A stretch of 51,358 nt of DNA from Pseudomonas sp. TNT3 (lineage in GTDB: Bacteria > Pseudomonadota > Gammaproteobacteria > Pseudomonadales > Pseudomonadaceae), in assembly GCF_010095445.2 (NCBI RefSeq), contig NZ_WFGV02000045.1:1-51358 (forward strand). Reading direction: 5' to 3'. Position numbers and translations under genes: made by a program. Within the stretch, counting starts at the first letter, position 1, and each line of letters opens with the position of its first letter. Of this stretch, positions 25,411-33,960 are shown piece by piece. A model generated the notes under the pieces. The model was given only the letters and a program-made list of their open reading frames with translations, had not been told where the DNA came from and did not search any database.

Positions 25411-25440
25411 ACGGCTTACCGAAAGGTAGGCCGTTTTTTT
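25411..25440 (+). terminator. Terminator of tRNA-Met
   Basis: ACGGCTTACC (25411-25420), GAAA tetraloop, GGTAGGCCGT (25425-25434), then T to 25440: a ten-pair stem with one G-T wobble. Confidence 0.92.
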
Positions 25441-25508
25441 ATGCCTCGAGAAAAGTCCCGGTAAAACCTGGAGCGGACGTTGCCCGCTCCGGCTCGAACA
25501 CCTTCCCT

Positions 25509-26618
25509 TCAGGTGCGAACCGTCGGCAGTGCTGCCAACGCTTTTTCCCATATCTGCCAGGTCCGCAGCCAGACCATCGCCTGCCAGTCGCTGTCAGCGG
25601 GATAGAACTGTTCCAGCAAATTCAGTTTGATCTCGCGCCCTGTCTTGTCGCTCGGGTCGCCATGCAGATGCAGCCAATGATCATCGCGCAAATGACGATG
25701 AACCTCAGGCCCCGGATACGTCCCGCACTCGATCACAAAAGGCATCAACTTCACCTTCGGCAAGGTATCGATCAGCGCTTGAGAGGTATAGCCGGTGGCC
25801 GTTGCTGCAACGCCGGTTTCGCTCAACGTGTCGGCACCGGTCAGCAGGGTGTAAAGCCAGGGGCCGTAGATCGCCTGGGCATCGGGAAGGGCCGGGTAAG
25901 CCGCTTCAGTGATGGTCAGCAACATCGGATGTCCATACTCGCCGGCGCCTGTGTGCAAGTCGAAACACATGGCGACTTCGGCATGACTGATGTGTTTCTG
26001 GAGGATCTGGTGCAACGTCCGGTTTGACCAGCTCGGTGCCAGCCCGCCATAAAACAGACCATCGGGATGACGGTGCTGCCCGCCTTCGACAATCGACATC
26101 ACCGCTGGCCAGCCGTGTTCGCGGATGTTCTTTTCGAGCAGTTCATCGGCGCGATCACGCCCGGGCCCTTCGAGCTCGGTGCAGGCATAGATCTCTTGCA
26201 GCGCGGCATAGGCCTGATTGTCTGGCAGCGCTCGCTCGAAGTTCAGGTGATTGCGGTTGAGGTCGATGTTGTCTTCGTTGACCCGACGCAACCATGCGGT
26301 GCCCCAGGGATTGATCAAATGAACCATTACCACCGCCACATCAGCAGGCAGTGAGCGTTTGCCCAGTTCCTGCAACCATCGAGTCTGGCAGCCCGAACCG
26401 TAGAACCCCTCAACGCCGTGGGTGCCGCTCAGCGCGATCAGCAAGCGCTTGGCGTGCGGATCGCCGAGTATCGCTACATCGGTGCTGAGCGGCTCACCGA
26501 ACGGCCCCTTGAGAGGATGCGGGTACTCGGTCAGCGTTGCGCCGGCGGAGTTCGCTGCCGCGAGGAATTGTTCACGCAGCGTGCGATAGCCTGGCTGGGA
26601 GGGAAATTCGGTGTGCAT
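25509..26618 (-). CDS. M14-type metallopeptidase family protein (DUF2817)
   Basis: 369 residues, no signal peptide. The family is a divergent zinc-carboxypeptidase group: THGVEGFYGSGCQ carries the H-x-x-E type zinc motif, VHLINPWGTAWLRRVNEDN and IDLNRNHL resemble the substrate-binding N-R region, and CFDLHTGAGEYG gives the third zinc His. The closing half has FVIECGTYPGPEVHRHL. The substrate is unknown. ATG 26618 has GAGG six bases upstream. It is divergent from the gamma-glutamyltransferase gene; both could act on peptides or glutathione-like compounds, but that is speculation. Confidence 0.85.
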   Translation of the reverse strand: MHTEFPSQPGYRTLREQFLAAANSAGATLTEYPHPLKGPFGEPLSTDVAILGDPHAKRLLIALSGTHGVEGFYGSGCQTRWLQELGKRSLPADVAVVMVHLINPWGTAWLRRVNEDNIDLNRNHLNFERALPDNQAYAALQEIYACTELEGPGRDRADELLEKNIREHGWPAVMSIVEGGQHRHPDGLFYGGLAPSWSNRTLHQILQKHISHAEVAMCFDLHTGAGEYGHPMLLTITEAAYPALPDAQAIYGPWLYTLLTGADTLSETGVAATATGYTSQALIDTLPKVKLMPFVIECGTYPGPEVHRHLRDDHWLHLHGDPSDKTGREIKLNLLEQFYPADSDWQAMVWLRTWQIWEKALAALPTVRT

Positions 26619-26782
26619 GCCTGCCTCTTGTTGATCTTCTGGTCAGTCTGATGAACTCGACCCTACAGAAAATAGCTCGGTTCATGAAGGACAAAAGCGT
26701 CTTTACTGGAGGCCTTGGTTTGCTTCACCGGATGTCGGTCGATACAGTCCCCGGATCTTTTCCCACGGACGGAGTGCCCCAC

Positions 26783-28612
26783 GTGTCTTCAGTTTTCCAC
26801 TTGAGCCGCTATCGCCTTTCAGCGTTGTCATTGATTGTCACTGCACTGACGCTGGTCGCCTGCGCCCCACCCTCATCAACACTGCCCCTCGCCCCGGAAG
26901 CCGCCTCAGGTTTTCGCACCGACCTGCAGACCCGCCACGCGACAAAACACATGGCCGCTGCGGCGAATCCGCTGGCAGCCGAAGCCGGCCGGGAAATGTT
27001 GCGCCAAGGGGGTTCGGCCATTGATGCCGCCATTGCGATGCAGGCCGTGCTGACCCTGGTCGAGCCACAATCCTCGGGGATCGGTGGTGGTGCGTTGATC
27101 GTGTTGTGGGACGGCAAGAACGTGCGCACCTATGACGGTCGCGAAACCGCACCCGCCGGCGCGACCGAAAAGCTGTTTCTCCAAGCCGACGGCACACCGA
27201 TGCCGTTCACCCAGGCTCAGATTGGTGGTCGTTCCGTGGGGACGCCTGGCGTGATGCGCGCGCTTGAACTGGCGCATCAGAAGCACGGTCGTTTGCCTTG
27301 GGCGAAGCTGTTCGAGCCCGCCATCACACTTGCAGAGCAAGGCTTTGCCATCTCGCCGCGACTTCACCGTTTGATTGCTGCGGATTCGTCCCTTCGCCGA
27401 TCACCGGAGATGGTGGCGTATTTCCTGAATGCCGATGGCAGCCCGAAAGCCGTTGGTACGCGACTGCAAAACCCGGCGCTCGCTGGCGTGCTCCGACGCA
27501 TTGCCCACGAAGGGCCGGACGCACTGTACAAAGGTCCCGTCGCCGAAGAGATCGTCGCCAAGGTTCAGGGGCACGCCAACCCCGGCAGCCTGACGCTGAA
27601 CGACCTCAAAGGCTATAGCGCCAAGGAACGTACACCGCTGTGCACCGATTACAAACGCTGGCAAGTCTGCGGCATGCCCCCTCCCTCGTCGGGAGGCATT
27701 GCCGTCGCGCAAATCCTGGGCACGCTGGAGGCCCTGGAATCTCGTGATAAACGCTTCGCCCTGGCGCCGATGAAACCGCTTAAGACCGGCGCGCCTGCGG
27801 GTATCGAACCCACCCCTGACACCGTGCACCTGATCTCCGAAGCCGAGCGACTGGCCTATGCCGACCGCGCGCAATACGTCGCAGACACAGACTTCGTGCC
27901 CGTCCCCGTCAAAGGCCTGGTGGACCCGGCTTATCTGACCAGCCGGGCGGCCCTGATCGGTGATCGGAGCATGGGCACGGCCAAACCGGGCACGCCGCCC
28001 GGCATACAGGTCGCCTACGCGCCAGACCGTTCGCCACTGCGAATCTCCACTTCGCAAGTCGTGGCCGTCGATGACCAGGGCGGTGCGGTGTCCATGACCA
28101 CCACCGTGGAGTCCGCCTTCGGTTCACACCTGATGGTGCAAGGCTTTCTGCTGAACAACCAGATGACCGATTTTTCGTTCATCCCCGAAGAGAACGGGCA
28201 GAAAGTCGCCAACCGCGTCGAACCCGGCAAACGTCCCCGCTCGTCCATGGCGCCCACGTTGATCTTTGATCGCCAGAGCGGCGAGTTCGTGGCCACCCTC
28301 GGCTCCCCCGGGGGCTCGCAAATCATCGAGTACGTCGCCAAGACCACCATCGGCCTGCTCGACTGGAACCTCGACCCGCAAGCCGCCATCAGCCTGCCTA
28401 ACTTCGGCAGCCGTAACGGCCCAACGGAGCTGGAACAGGGACAATTCAGCGCTGGGCTGATTCAGGCGTTGAAGGCCAAAGGTCACAGCGTCAACGAGAT
28501 CGACATGACCAGCGGGACCCAGGCGATTGTTCGGGTCAGGGATGCGCAGGGCAACGTATCTTGGGCGGGCGGGGCTGATCCACGGCGCGAGGGGGAAGCG
28601 TTGGGGGATTGA
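26783..28612 (+). CDS. ggt: Gamma-glutamyltransferase, lipoprotein form
   Basis: 609 residues from GTG 26783, with GGAG at 26771-26774. The signal sequence ends in lipobox TALTLVACAPP, so it is predicted to be a lipid-anchored periplasmic enzyme. Ggt cleaves gamma-glutamyl bonds of glutathione and matures by self-cleavage before a Thr. The large-subunit start EPQSSGIGGGALIVLWDG and C-terminal SPGGSQI oxyanion loop are clear. The cleavage region reads ISTSQVVAVDDQGGAVSM; the Thr aligns with E. coli T391, while the following His is Gln here. Upstream in-frame ATGs would place the lipobox far from the N-terminus. Confidence 0.9.
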   Translation: MSSVFHLSRYRLSALSLIVTALTLVACAPPSSTLPLAPEAASGFRTDLQTRHATKHMAAAANPLAAEAGREMLRQGGSAIDAAIAMQAVLTLVEPQSSGIGGGALIVLWDGKNVRTYDGRETAPAGATEKLFLQADGTPMPFTQAQIGGRSVGTPGVMRALELAHQKHGRLPWAKLFEPAITLAEQGFAISPRLHRLIAADSSLRRSPEMVAYFLNADGSPKAVGTRLQNPALAGVLRRIAHEGPDALYKGPVAEEIVAKVQGHANPGSLTLNDLKGYSAKERTPLCTDYKRWQVCGMPPPSSGGIAVAQILGTLEALESRDKRFALAPMKPLKTGAPAGIEPTPDTVHLISEAERLAYADRAQYVADTDFVPVPVKGLVDPAYLTSRAALIGDRSMGTAKPGTPPGIQVAYAPDRSPLRISTSQVVAVDDQGGAVSMTTTVESAFGSHLMVQGFLLNNQMTDFSFIPEENGQKVANRVEPGKRPRSSMAPTLIFDRQSGEFVATLGSPGGSQIIEYVAKTTIGLLDWNLDPQAAISLPNFGSRNGPTELEQGQFSAGLIQALKAKGHSVNEIDMTSGTQAIVRVRDAQGNVSWAGGADPRREGEALGD

Positions 28613-28631
28613 GTTGAAGCAGCACGCGGGA

Positions 28632-28665
28632 AACCCGGAGGACGAAAAACGCCTCCGGGTTTTTT
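28632..28665 (+). terminator. Terminator after ggt (shared with ddl)
   Basis: AACCCGGAGG (28632-28641) pairs with CCTCCGGGTT (28652-28661), with T-run 28660-28665. It lies between converging ggt and ddl; the plus-strand T-run serves ggt best. Confidence 0.9.
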
Positions 28666-28666
28666 A

Positions 28667-29761
28667 CTATCTGGAAATCTTCAAAGCCCGCCGTGCTTCG
28701 TGCTTCTCCAGCGCCAGCTCGATCAATCGGCTGACGAGCTCGCTGTAGGTCATGCCCGTGGCCTGCCACAGCTTGGGGTACATGCTGATGCGGGTGAAAC
28801 CTGGCAGGGAATTGATCTCGTTGATCAGCACTTCCCCGTTATCGGTCAGGAACACATCGACCCGCGCCAGCCCGGAGCAGCCCAACACGTGGAATGCCTC
28901 GACCGCCATCGCGCGAATGCGCTCACTGGCCTCGACACTGATAGTGGCAGGCACCACCACCTCAGCCGCCTGAGCATCGATGTACTTGCTGTCGTAGGAG
29001 TAAAAACCGCTGCGCACGACGATCTCGCCGCACCCACTGGCGATCGCGTCCTCGTTGCCGAGCACGGCGCACTCGATCTCGCGGCCGCTGACGGCGGATT
29101 CGATCAACACTTTTTCATCAAACCCCAGCGCCAGCTCAACGGCAGCCGTGTATTCGGCTTCATCGCTGACTTTGCTCACGCCCACGGAGGATCCCTGATT
29201 CGCCGGTTTGACGAACAGCGGCAGTCCCAGTTTGTCCTGCACTTCGGCGAAACCGGTGCGCGCAGCGGAGGCACGGGTCAAGGTCACGAAGGGTGTTACC
29301 ACCAACCCGGCATCGCGCAGCAGTCGCTTGCTGATGTCCTTGTCCATGCACACGGCCGAACCGAGTACGTCGGAGCCGACAAAAGGCAGGTCCGCCATGC
29401 GCAATAAACCTTGCAGGCAGCCATCCTCACCGAGGGTGCCGTGGACGATCGGGAAGATCACATCCACATGCCCCAGCAGTTCCTGACTGGAGGTTTCGAC
29501 CAGTTGCTGGCGGGCCTTGCCGGGCACGACGGCCAGTTCACGGTTGGACTGATTGAGCGCAATCAGCGCCGGATTTTCCTGGTTAAGCAAAAAATTCGAA
29601 GGGTCATTGAGGTGCCAGTGGCCTTGCTTGTCGATACCGATCAGCACCGGCTCGTAACGCGAACGATCCAGTGCATCGACGATGTTTTTCGCCGACTGCA
29701 ACGACACTTCGTGCTCAGCCGAACGGCCACCAAAAATAATACCTACCCGCAGTTTGCTCAT
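28667..29761 (-). CDS. ddl: D-alanine--D-alanine ligase (DdlA type)
   Basis: 364 residues from ATG 29761, with AGGAG upstream. ATP-grasp ligase making D-Ala-D-Ala for peptidoglycan. The N-terminus LRVGIIFGGRSAEHEVSL, FPIVHGTLGEDGCLQGLL, the ATP-binding VKPANQGSSVGVSKV and the metal site INEINSLPGFT identify it. The length and SLQSAKNIVDALD region fit the longer DdlA form; Pseudomonas normally carries a second shorter ddl in the mur cluster, so this is probably the accessory copy. The LysE gene lies 10 bases upstream and may be co-transcribed. Confidence 0.95.
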   Translation of the reverse strand: MSKLRVGIIFGGRSAEHEVSLQSAKNIVDALDRSRYEPVLIGIDKQGHWHLNDPSNFLLNQENPALIALNQSNRELAVVPGKARQQLVETSSQELLGHVDVIFPIVHGTLGEDGCLQGLLRMADLPFVGSDVLGSAVCMDKDISKRLLRDAGLVVTPFVTLTRASAARTGFAEVQDKLGLPLFVKPANQGSSVGVSKVSDEAEYTAAVELALGFDEKVLIESAVSGREIECAVLGNEDAIASGCGEIVVRSGFYSYDSKYIDAQAAEVVVPATISVEASERIRAMAVEAFHVLGCSGLARVDVFLTDNGEVLINEINSLPGFTRISMYPKLWQATGMTYSELVSRLIELALEKHEARRALKISR

Positions 29762-29771
29762 TCGGAACTCC

Positions 29772-30413
29772 TCAACGATTCGCCACCAGATGCGCACCGA
29801 ACAGCAGGTAACAACTGCCGGCAAAGCGATCCAGCCATTTACGTGAACGGTTATAGCCTCGGGCCATCCGGCGGCTGGAAAACAGCAACGCCACGCTGCA
29901 ATACCATGTGAAAGACAAGGTCGCCATGGTCAGCACAGCCAGCGCCAGCAACGTCGTTGGTACGGACGCGGGCATTGCGGTCGCGAAGATCGTCGCAACA
30001 AACAGGGCTGATTTTGGATTGGTCATGTTGCCCAAAAATCCCTGGCCATAGACCGACAGCAACGTGCGCACTGCCTCGCCAGGTGAGCCATTTTCGCCCG
30101 TGACCAATGGCGGTTTACGCTTGAACTGCTTCAGGCCCAGATAGATCAGATAACAGCCACCCGCAATCTTGAAACTCAGGTAGAGCGTCGGTGCCATGCT
30201 GAACAGCGATTTGATTCCCAGCCCGCCCGCCAGTCCCCACAGCACCGTGCCTGTCGCCACTCCCAGGGCGGCCACAATGCCGTGGCGCTTGGAGTGACTG
30301 GCGGCCAATTGCGCGATGTTGAAAAAATTAGGCCCCGGCGTCACCACCGCAACCGTCCACAACAGTGCAAGCGACAACAGCGCAGAGGTGTAGCTCAGGG
30401 GGGACAGTTCCAT
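29772..30413 (-). CDS. LysE/RhtB-family exporter
   Basis: 213 residues from ATG 30413. About six membrane helices, with the family motif VVTPGPNFFNIAQLAAS in the first loop and GFLGNMTNPKSALFVATIF in the second half. The family exports amino acids or their derivatives. The specific substrate is unknown. It is divergent from the AraC regulator at 30567, which is the likely regulator, and 10 bases upstream of ddl. No clear SD at the chosen start; longer non-ATG starts exist (TTG 30485). Confidence 0.87.
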   Translation of the reverse strand: MELSPLSYTSALLSLALLWTVAVVTPGPNFFNIAQLAASHSKRHGIVAALGVATGTVLWGLAGGLGIKSLFSMAPTLYLSFKIAGGCYLIYLGLKQFKRKPPLVTGENGSPGEAVRTLLSVYGQGFLGNMTNPKSALFVATIFATAMPASVPTTLLALAVLTMATLSFTWYCSVALLFSSRRMARGYNRSRKWLDRFAGSCYLLFGAHLVANR

Positions 30414-30566
30414 GAGGTGGGTCGCCTTCGTGGCTTCATCGGATGCGCAACACATTGCAACAATTACCTTGGGTTTTCCACTCAATTGGAGCCAGCCATC
30501 GGCCAGAAGACAGCTGGCCGGTCACTGGGTTAACGTGTTCTGCATCGAGCTTGAGACAACGTGACC

Positions 30567-31379
30567 ATGGCCAGCCCCCCACCTCACAATGACTGGTTTC
30601 ACCGGGCCCCCGATGTCGGCGGGCTTCAGCGTTTCGAGGCGTTTTTTGCGGGCCATGGCTACGAGCTGCACCGTCACGATACTTACGCCATCGGCAATAC
30701 ACTGGCCGGTGTGCAGCGCTTTCAATACCGCGGAGGCTGGCGTCATAGCCTGCCCGGCGGGACGATGGTGCTGCACCCGGACGAGATACACGATGGCGAG
30801 GCAGGGACCGAGATCGGGTTTCAATACCGAATGATGTACATCGAGCCGGCGATGATCCAGCAGATGCTGGGCGGTCAGCCACTGCCGTTCATCAAGGATG
30901 GGCTGTCGACCGACCCGCGCTTGTTCGCGGCTACGCAAGTGCTGCTGCGCAGTCTGGCTTGCCCCCTCGATCCGCTGGAAGAGCTGGACGCGCTGTTCGA
31001 CCTTGCACAAGCCCTGAATAACGCCGCCGGAGTCTCCACCACCACACGCCCCACCTTCGACTATGTGGCAGCGGAACGCGCGCGGGAATACATGCACAGT
31101 GCGTTGGATCGGACGGTGACACTGGACGAACTGGCCCACCACAGCGGTCGGGATCGCTGGAGTCTATCGAGGGATTTTCGCCTGTTGTTCGGCACCAGCC
31201 CTTATCGATACCTGACCATGCGGCGCCTGGACCTGGTGCGCTCGCTGTTGATTCAGGGCCAGTCACTGGTGAGTGCATCGTTGATTGCCGGTTTCACCGA
31301 TCAGAGTCACATGACCCGTCACTTCGCCAAAACCTTCGGATTGTCGCCGGCCCGCTGGATGAAAATGCATCGGCCTTGA
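30567..31379 (+). CDS. AraC-family transcriptional regulator with cupin-like sensor
   Basis: About 270 residues. The N-terminal AraC-binding beta-barrel (LQRFEAFFAGHGYELHRHDT, then LHPDEIHDGEAG) binds an effector; the C-terminal two-HTH DNA-binding part contains TLDELAHHSGRDRWSLSRDF and LIAGFTDQSHMTRHFAKTFG. ATG 30567 and GTG 30561 are both possible starts. It is divergent from the LysE exporter, a common regulator-exporter arrangement, suggesting it senses the exported amino acid or an analogue. The effector is unknown. Confidence 0.92.
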   Translation: MASPPPHNDWFHRAPDVGGLQRFEAFFAGHGYELHRHDTYAIGNTLAGVQRFQYRGGWRHSLPGGTMVLHPDEIHDGEAGTEIGFQYRMMYIEPAMIQQMLGGQPLPFIKDGLSTDPRLFAATQVLLRSLACPLDPLEELDALFDLAQALNNAAGVSTTTRPTFDYVAAERAREYMHSALDRTVTLDELAHHSGRDRWSLSRDFRLLFGTSPYRYLTMRRLDLVRSLLIQGQSLVSASLIAGFTDQSHMTRHFAKTFGLSPARWMKMHRP

Positions 31380-31455
31380 GCCACGCACAATCGTACAAGA
31401 AGCAGGCTGATACGTTGGTTATCGTGGCTTCACGATCAATCACGAGAGTTGCTTC

Positions 31456-31824
31456 ATGAACGCTTACAAAAGCCTGAACTTCGCCGAAAAAATCTCCCAA
31501 ATTGGCCCGCACTGGACGCCTCGGGTCATCGCCGAAATGAACGATTACCAGTTCAAGGTAGTGAAGTTGTCAGGGGATTTCATCTGGCATGACCACTTCG
31601 ATACCGATGAAGCCTTCATTGTTCTTGAAGGCCGGCTGCGCATCGATTTTCGCGATGGCCACGTGCTGGTCAATGCTGGCGAGATGTATGTGGTGCCCAA
31701 AGGCGTCGAGCACAAGCCGTTCGCGGAGCAGGAGGTGAAGCTCCTGCTGATCGAACCCAAGGGCGTGCTCAACACGGGTGACAAAGGGGGTGAACGCACG
31801 GCTCAGAATGACGTTTGGGTATAA
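31456..31824 (+). CDS. Small single-domain cupin protein
   Basis: 122 residues. One cupin barrel: FIWHDHFDTDEAFIVLEGRL is motif 1 (His-x-His...Glu) and GEMYVVPKGVEHKPFA is motif 2 with the last His. These residues normally hold a metal ion. Enzyme activity cannot be predicted; related small cupins include isomerases and mannose-6-phosphate-isomerase-like proteins. It follows the AraC gene by 76 bases on the same strand with its own SD (GAGAG before ATG 31456). Confidence 0.88.
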   Translation: MNAYKSLNFAEKISQIGPHWTPRVIAEMNDYQFKVVKLSGDFIWHDHFDTDEAFIVLEGRLRIDFRDGHVLVNAGEMYVVPKGVEHKPFAEQEVKLLLIEPKGVLNTGDKGGERTAQNDVWV

Positions 31825-31866
31825 GAGTCCCCGGTAGAAGCAAGCGGGTTGGTGCCCATCGTTTGC

Positions 31867-32460
31867 TTATAGCGTCTTGCCGACTACCGGGTCGCCAATG
31901 GTCAGGAAGTGCCCGCCTGCCACATGGTGCAGGGTTCGCAAGGCGTCATGCCCCTCAAAGTGCCAGCGGCCGTCGCTGAACACACGCTCATCGGCCTGAG
32001 CGGCGATGACTTCGGCGAGGAACAGATCGTACCGCTCGTGGTTTCCGGGTTCTGGCAGCAGCCGGCACTCAAGCCAGGCGACGCAACCTTCGAGCATCGG
32101 AGCGTCGATCAACTCACCACTGAAGGTCGGCAAGCCATAGGCCTGGAACTTGTCCTTTCCCTGGTCCCGGTTGATGTCCAGGCCTGACGTCGAGCCTACG
32201 GTCTGGACGATATCGGCCTGGGCCGCGCAAGGAACGTTCAGCACAAACGTCCCCGAAGCTTCCAGCAACTGCCGGGTCCAGGTGGACTTGTCCAGAACCA
32301 CGGCAATTTTTGGCGGCTCGAAATCCAGCGGCATGGCCCAGGCCGCCGCCATGATGTTGCGTTGCCCGTCGTGAGCTGCGCTGACCAGCACGGTCGGGCC
32401 GTGGTTGAGCAGGCGATAGGCTTTGGACAGGGCAACCGGTTGGCGATGGGAAGCGGTCAT
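31867..32460 (-). CDS. Flavin reductase-like FMN-binding protein
   Basis: 197 residues. It matches the flavin reductase-like split-barrel family: GPTVLVSAAHDGQRNIMAAA, PPKIAVVLDKSTWTRQLLE, SGTFVLNVPCAAQADIV, and CVAWLECRLLPEP. These proteins bind FMN and either reduce free flavin for a partner monooxygenase or act as a flavoprotein. No monooxygenase partner is next to it. It is convergent with the cupin gene. Confidence 0.88.
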   Translation of the reverse strand: MTASHRQPVALSKAYRLLNHGPTVLVSAAHDGQRNIMAAAWAMPLDFEPPKIAVVLDKSTWTRQLLEASGTFVLNVPCAAQADIVQTVGSTSGLDINRDQGKDKFQAYGLPTFSGELIDAPMLEGCVAWLECRLLPEPGNHERYDLFLAEVIAAQADERVFSDGRWHFEGHDALRTLHHVAGGHFLTIGDPVVGKTL

Positions 32461-32514
32461 GGTGTCTGCTCCAGAAGAAAAACGCCGATTGTAGCGGGTC
32501 CAGTCCTGTCGCGA

Positions 32515-33831
32515 TCAAGTCGCCAGCTGATTGGCAAATTGCCCCACCGCGCTCACCACTTTCTTCGCGCCGTCCTGGATTTCGACGATCACCGTGCCCG
32601 CCTCCGCCGCCAGCGCCAGGCCTTGTTCCGCCTGGAGCTTGCCTTCGGTCATCAAGGCAACGGCGTTACGCGCCATGTCCTGGTTCTGCCGTACCACGCC
32701 GACGATTTCATCGGTGGCCTGGCTGGTGCGTGAAGCCAGCTGACGAACTTCGTCCGCCACTACCGCAAAACCCCGGCCCTGTTCACCGGCGCGCGCGGCT
32801 TCGATCGCCGCGTTCAGCGCCAGCAGGTTGGTCTGTTCGGCAATGCCGCTGATGGTTTTAACGATGGTGCCGATCACCAGCGATTGATCGTTCAGCGCTT
32901 CGATACCTTCACTGGCGGTTTGCATGTGTTTGGCCAGGTCGCGCATCACGTCAACCGCCTGGGTCACCACGGCGTTACCGCGCTGGGCGCTGTGGTCCGT
33001 TTGCTGGGAGGTGCTATAGGCAATGTTTGCGGCTTCTGCGACAGCTTGTTCCTGGTTCACCAGATCGGTGATCACCGTGGCAAATTTCACAATTTTGTAG
33101 AGCTTGTTGTTGGCATCGACCACGGGGTTGTAGGACGCCTCCAGCCAGACTGTACGACCATGGCTGTCGATGCGCTTGAAGCGGTCAGCCACGAATTCGC
33201 CCGCATTCAAGCGGCGCCAAAAGTCCTGATACCCGGCACTGTTGTACTCCTCGGGCACGCAGAATGTGCGGTGATGCTTGCCCTTGATCTGCGCCAGGCT
33301 GTAACCCATGCCACTGAGAAACCGGTCGTTGGCCGTCAGCACGTTGCCGGCGAGATCGAACTCGATCACCGCCGTCGAACGCACCAGCGCGCCGATCAGG
33401 TTTTCATGTTCACGGGACGCCTCGATGGTGCGGGTCAGGTCGCTGGAGAAAATCGAGAAGTGCCTGATCCGACCGTCCGCGGAACGAATCGGCTGCATGA
33501 TCGAACGCAGCCAGGCTTCCTGACCATCACCGCGCAACAAACGCACCGCGCCGGCAAAATGCTCGCCACGGGTGAGCGCGTTTTTGAAACGGTGGTGGAA
33601 CTCGTCCGACTTCACGTGGGCTGGCACGATGTCGTCGATGTGTCGACCGATCAGGTCGTGGCCCTTGTAGAGCATCTCATCAATGAAATTCGGGTTGGCC
33701 GATTGAATTCGCCCGTCAGGATCGAGTGCCAGGACCAGCATTTCGCTTTCCAGACTGTCCTTCACTTGCTGAAGGCTGGAGAGTTCTTCACGAAGAGCCG
33801 ACAGCTCCTGCTTCATGCGTTTATTGAACAT
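32515..33831 (-). CDS. Soluble chemoreceptor with two PAS domains (Aer/BdlA type)
   Basis: 438 residues from ATG 33831, no transmembrane helix. A short N-terminal coiled coil (MKQELSALREELSSLQQVKD) is followed by PAS1 (about 33-135; ALDPDGRIQSANPNFIDEML) and PAS2 (about 150-260; VIEFDLAGNVLTANDRFLSG). An MCP signalling domain has the tip IAEQTNLLALNAAIEAARAG. The architecture matches BdlA, the P. aeruginosa biofilm-dispersion protein, and other cytosolic redox or energy sensors. Whether it is BdlA itself cannot be decided here. ATG 33840 is an alternative start. Confidence 0.88.
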   Translation of the reverse strand: MFNKRMKQELSALREELSSLQQVKDSLESEMLVLALDPDGRIQSANPNFIDEMLYKGHDLIGRHIDDIVPAHVKSDEFHHRFKNALTRGEHFAGAVRLLRGDGQEAWLRSIMQPIRSADGRIRHFSIFSSDLTRTIEASREHENLIGALVRSTAVIEFDLAGNVLTANDRFLSGMGYSLAQIKGKHHRTFCVPEEYNSAGYQDFWRRLNAGEFVADRFKRIDSHGRTVWLEASYNPVVDANNKLYKIVKFATVITDLVNQEQAVAEAANIAYSTSQQTDHSAQRGNAVVTQAVDVMRDLAKHMQTASEGIEALNDQSLVIGTIVKTISGIAEQTNLLALNAAIEAARAGEQGRGFAVVADEVRQLASRTSQATDEIVGVVRQNQDMARNAVALMTEGKLQAEQGLALAAEAGTVIVEIQDGAKKVVSAVGQFANQLAT

Positions 33832-33960
33832 GGAATGCACCGATGGACAGGGGTAGAAAGCGAACTGCAGCCCTAGCCATCGGCTTTGGAAATATTTTCT
33901 GAAGAGCGTTTCAGGGGGCTCCTGTAAAAATAGTTGCGGCGCGTGAGGCGCCTTCTCCGT

